The notes under the pieces were generated by a model that was not told where the DNA came from, searched no databases, and was given only the letters and a program-made list of their open reading frames with translations. From positions 915,222 to 932,120 of the forward strand of contig LSYV01000049.1 in the NCBI GenBank assembly GCA_001584585.1: a stretch of 16,899 nucleotides of DNA, in the 5' to 3' direction. This document shows positions 16,389 to 16,899 of the stretch, piece by piece (positions within the stretch are counted from its first letter, which is position 1; the number at the start of each line of letters is the position of its first letter). A program made the position numbers and the translations under genes. This stretch comes from Gonium pectorale. Taxonomy: Eukaryota > Chlorophyta > Chlorophyceae > Chlamydomonadales > Volvocaceae.

Positions 16389-16899
16389 CAGTGCACTCAC
16401 AAACATGCCCATGCTTCCTTATCCGGTCCATAGCGTCAGTGTTGTCCCTGCTTCTATGACACTGCCTACAATGTCTGGAGTGCGCGCGTGCCCATACGTA
16501 CCGGTAAAACAATTTCACGGCTTTCAACGCGCCCTGCCCATCAACAGCAACCCAGTACTCGACGGCAATAATACATGTGCACACGTTCACATGAATCCTT
16601 CTGCCCACCCGTACGCACGGAAGCCATGCGCACCGACGATGGCCACCAATCACCCCTTCGCAAACACACCTTAATTCCGCTTAGCTCCAACTACAAGTTT
16701 TATGATCTTCAATAGCTTCCCGTCGCCATTTTTGAGCGCTCCGCCGCCCGTCATATTTCATCACGTCAATCCCGGAACCCCCCCCGATGTATTATGACTC
16801 GCGTGAAAAGTACATACGGCAGAGTGGGGTACCGTAATTCAATGAGCGTTTTGGAACATATATAGCATTCGACACCGCCTGTTAATAGCATGCGATTTG
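16389..16899. other. Right edge, no gene identified
   Basis: Minus 16400-16620 contains a readable Cys/His-rich stretch (SRHCRQCHRSRDNTDAM, then HGHVCECTALKC), with possible donors GTAAGT and GTGAGT near 16370-16390, but no chain could be built. The last 200 bp are less GC-rich and hold an ATATATAG stretch near 16858. Confidence 0.3.

Overview
This is a GC-rich nuclear window from a eukaryote, most likely a chlorophyte green alga of the Chlamydomonas/volvocine type. The reasons are many small exons separated by introns of about 110 to 500 bp, donors of the GTGAGT/GTGCGT/GTGGGT/GTAAGT kind, TGCAG/CGCAG acceptors, high G/C at third codon positions in the believable exons, and abundant minisatellites. 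No bacterial operon, CRISPR array, rRNA or tRNA is visible. Almost all long open frames are antisense or intronic shadows. The real coding content is on the minus strand in short exons.

312-8160 (minus): 19 exons can be chained by eye with matching intron phase at every junction (654 codons). In transcript order they encode a linker with five perfect KGSHG repeats, eleven EGF-like modules (mostly six cysteines each), and a HYR (hyalin repeat) domain. Nearly every exon is phase 1-1, so modules can be skipped, duplicated or shuffled without breaking the frame. The last recognised exon ends in a donor at 311, so the gene continues towards or beyond the left edge. The ninth EGF module carries one in-frame TAA (2946-2948), yet all exons after it stay open and correctly spliced. 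A (CCCG)12.5 microsatellite lies just inside the intron that follows this exon.

13353-14445 (minus): three exons encode a signal peptide and about 250 residues of an unrecognised secreted domain. The third exon ends in phase 1, which fits the KGSHG exon more than 5 kb away. I therefore favour a single gene running from 14445 leftward (signal peptide, unknown N-terminal domain, KGSHG linker, 11 EGF, HYR), a secreted or cell-surface/extracellular-matrix protein. Two separate genes remain possible.

8161-13352: this would be a very large intron (or the intergenic gap). It is packed with repeats and remnants: a 58-bp perfect palindrome, a diverged direct copy of one palindrome arm, an array of about 70-bp units, a 78-bp duplication, a roughly 200-bp degenerate duplication, and a possible zinc-ribbon end of a TnpB/Fanzor-like transposon protein on the plus strand.

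14446-16899: upstream sequence of the minus-strand gene, followed by ambiguous GC-rich overlapping frames and one 24-bp repeat shared with the large intron. I could not settle which strand is coding there.
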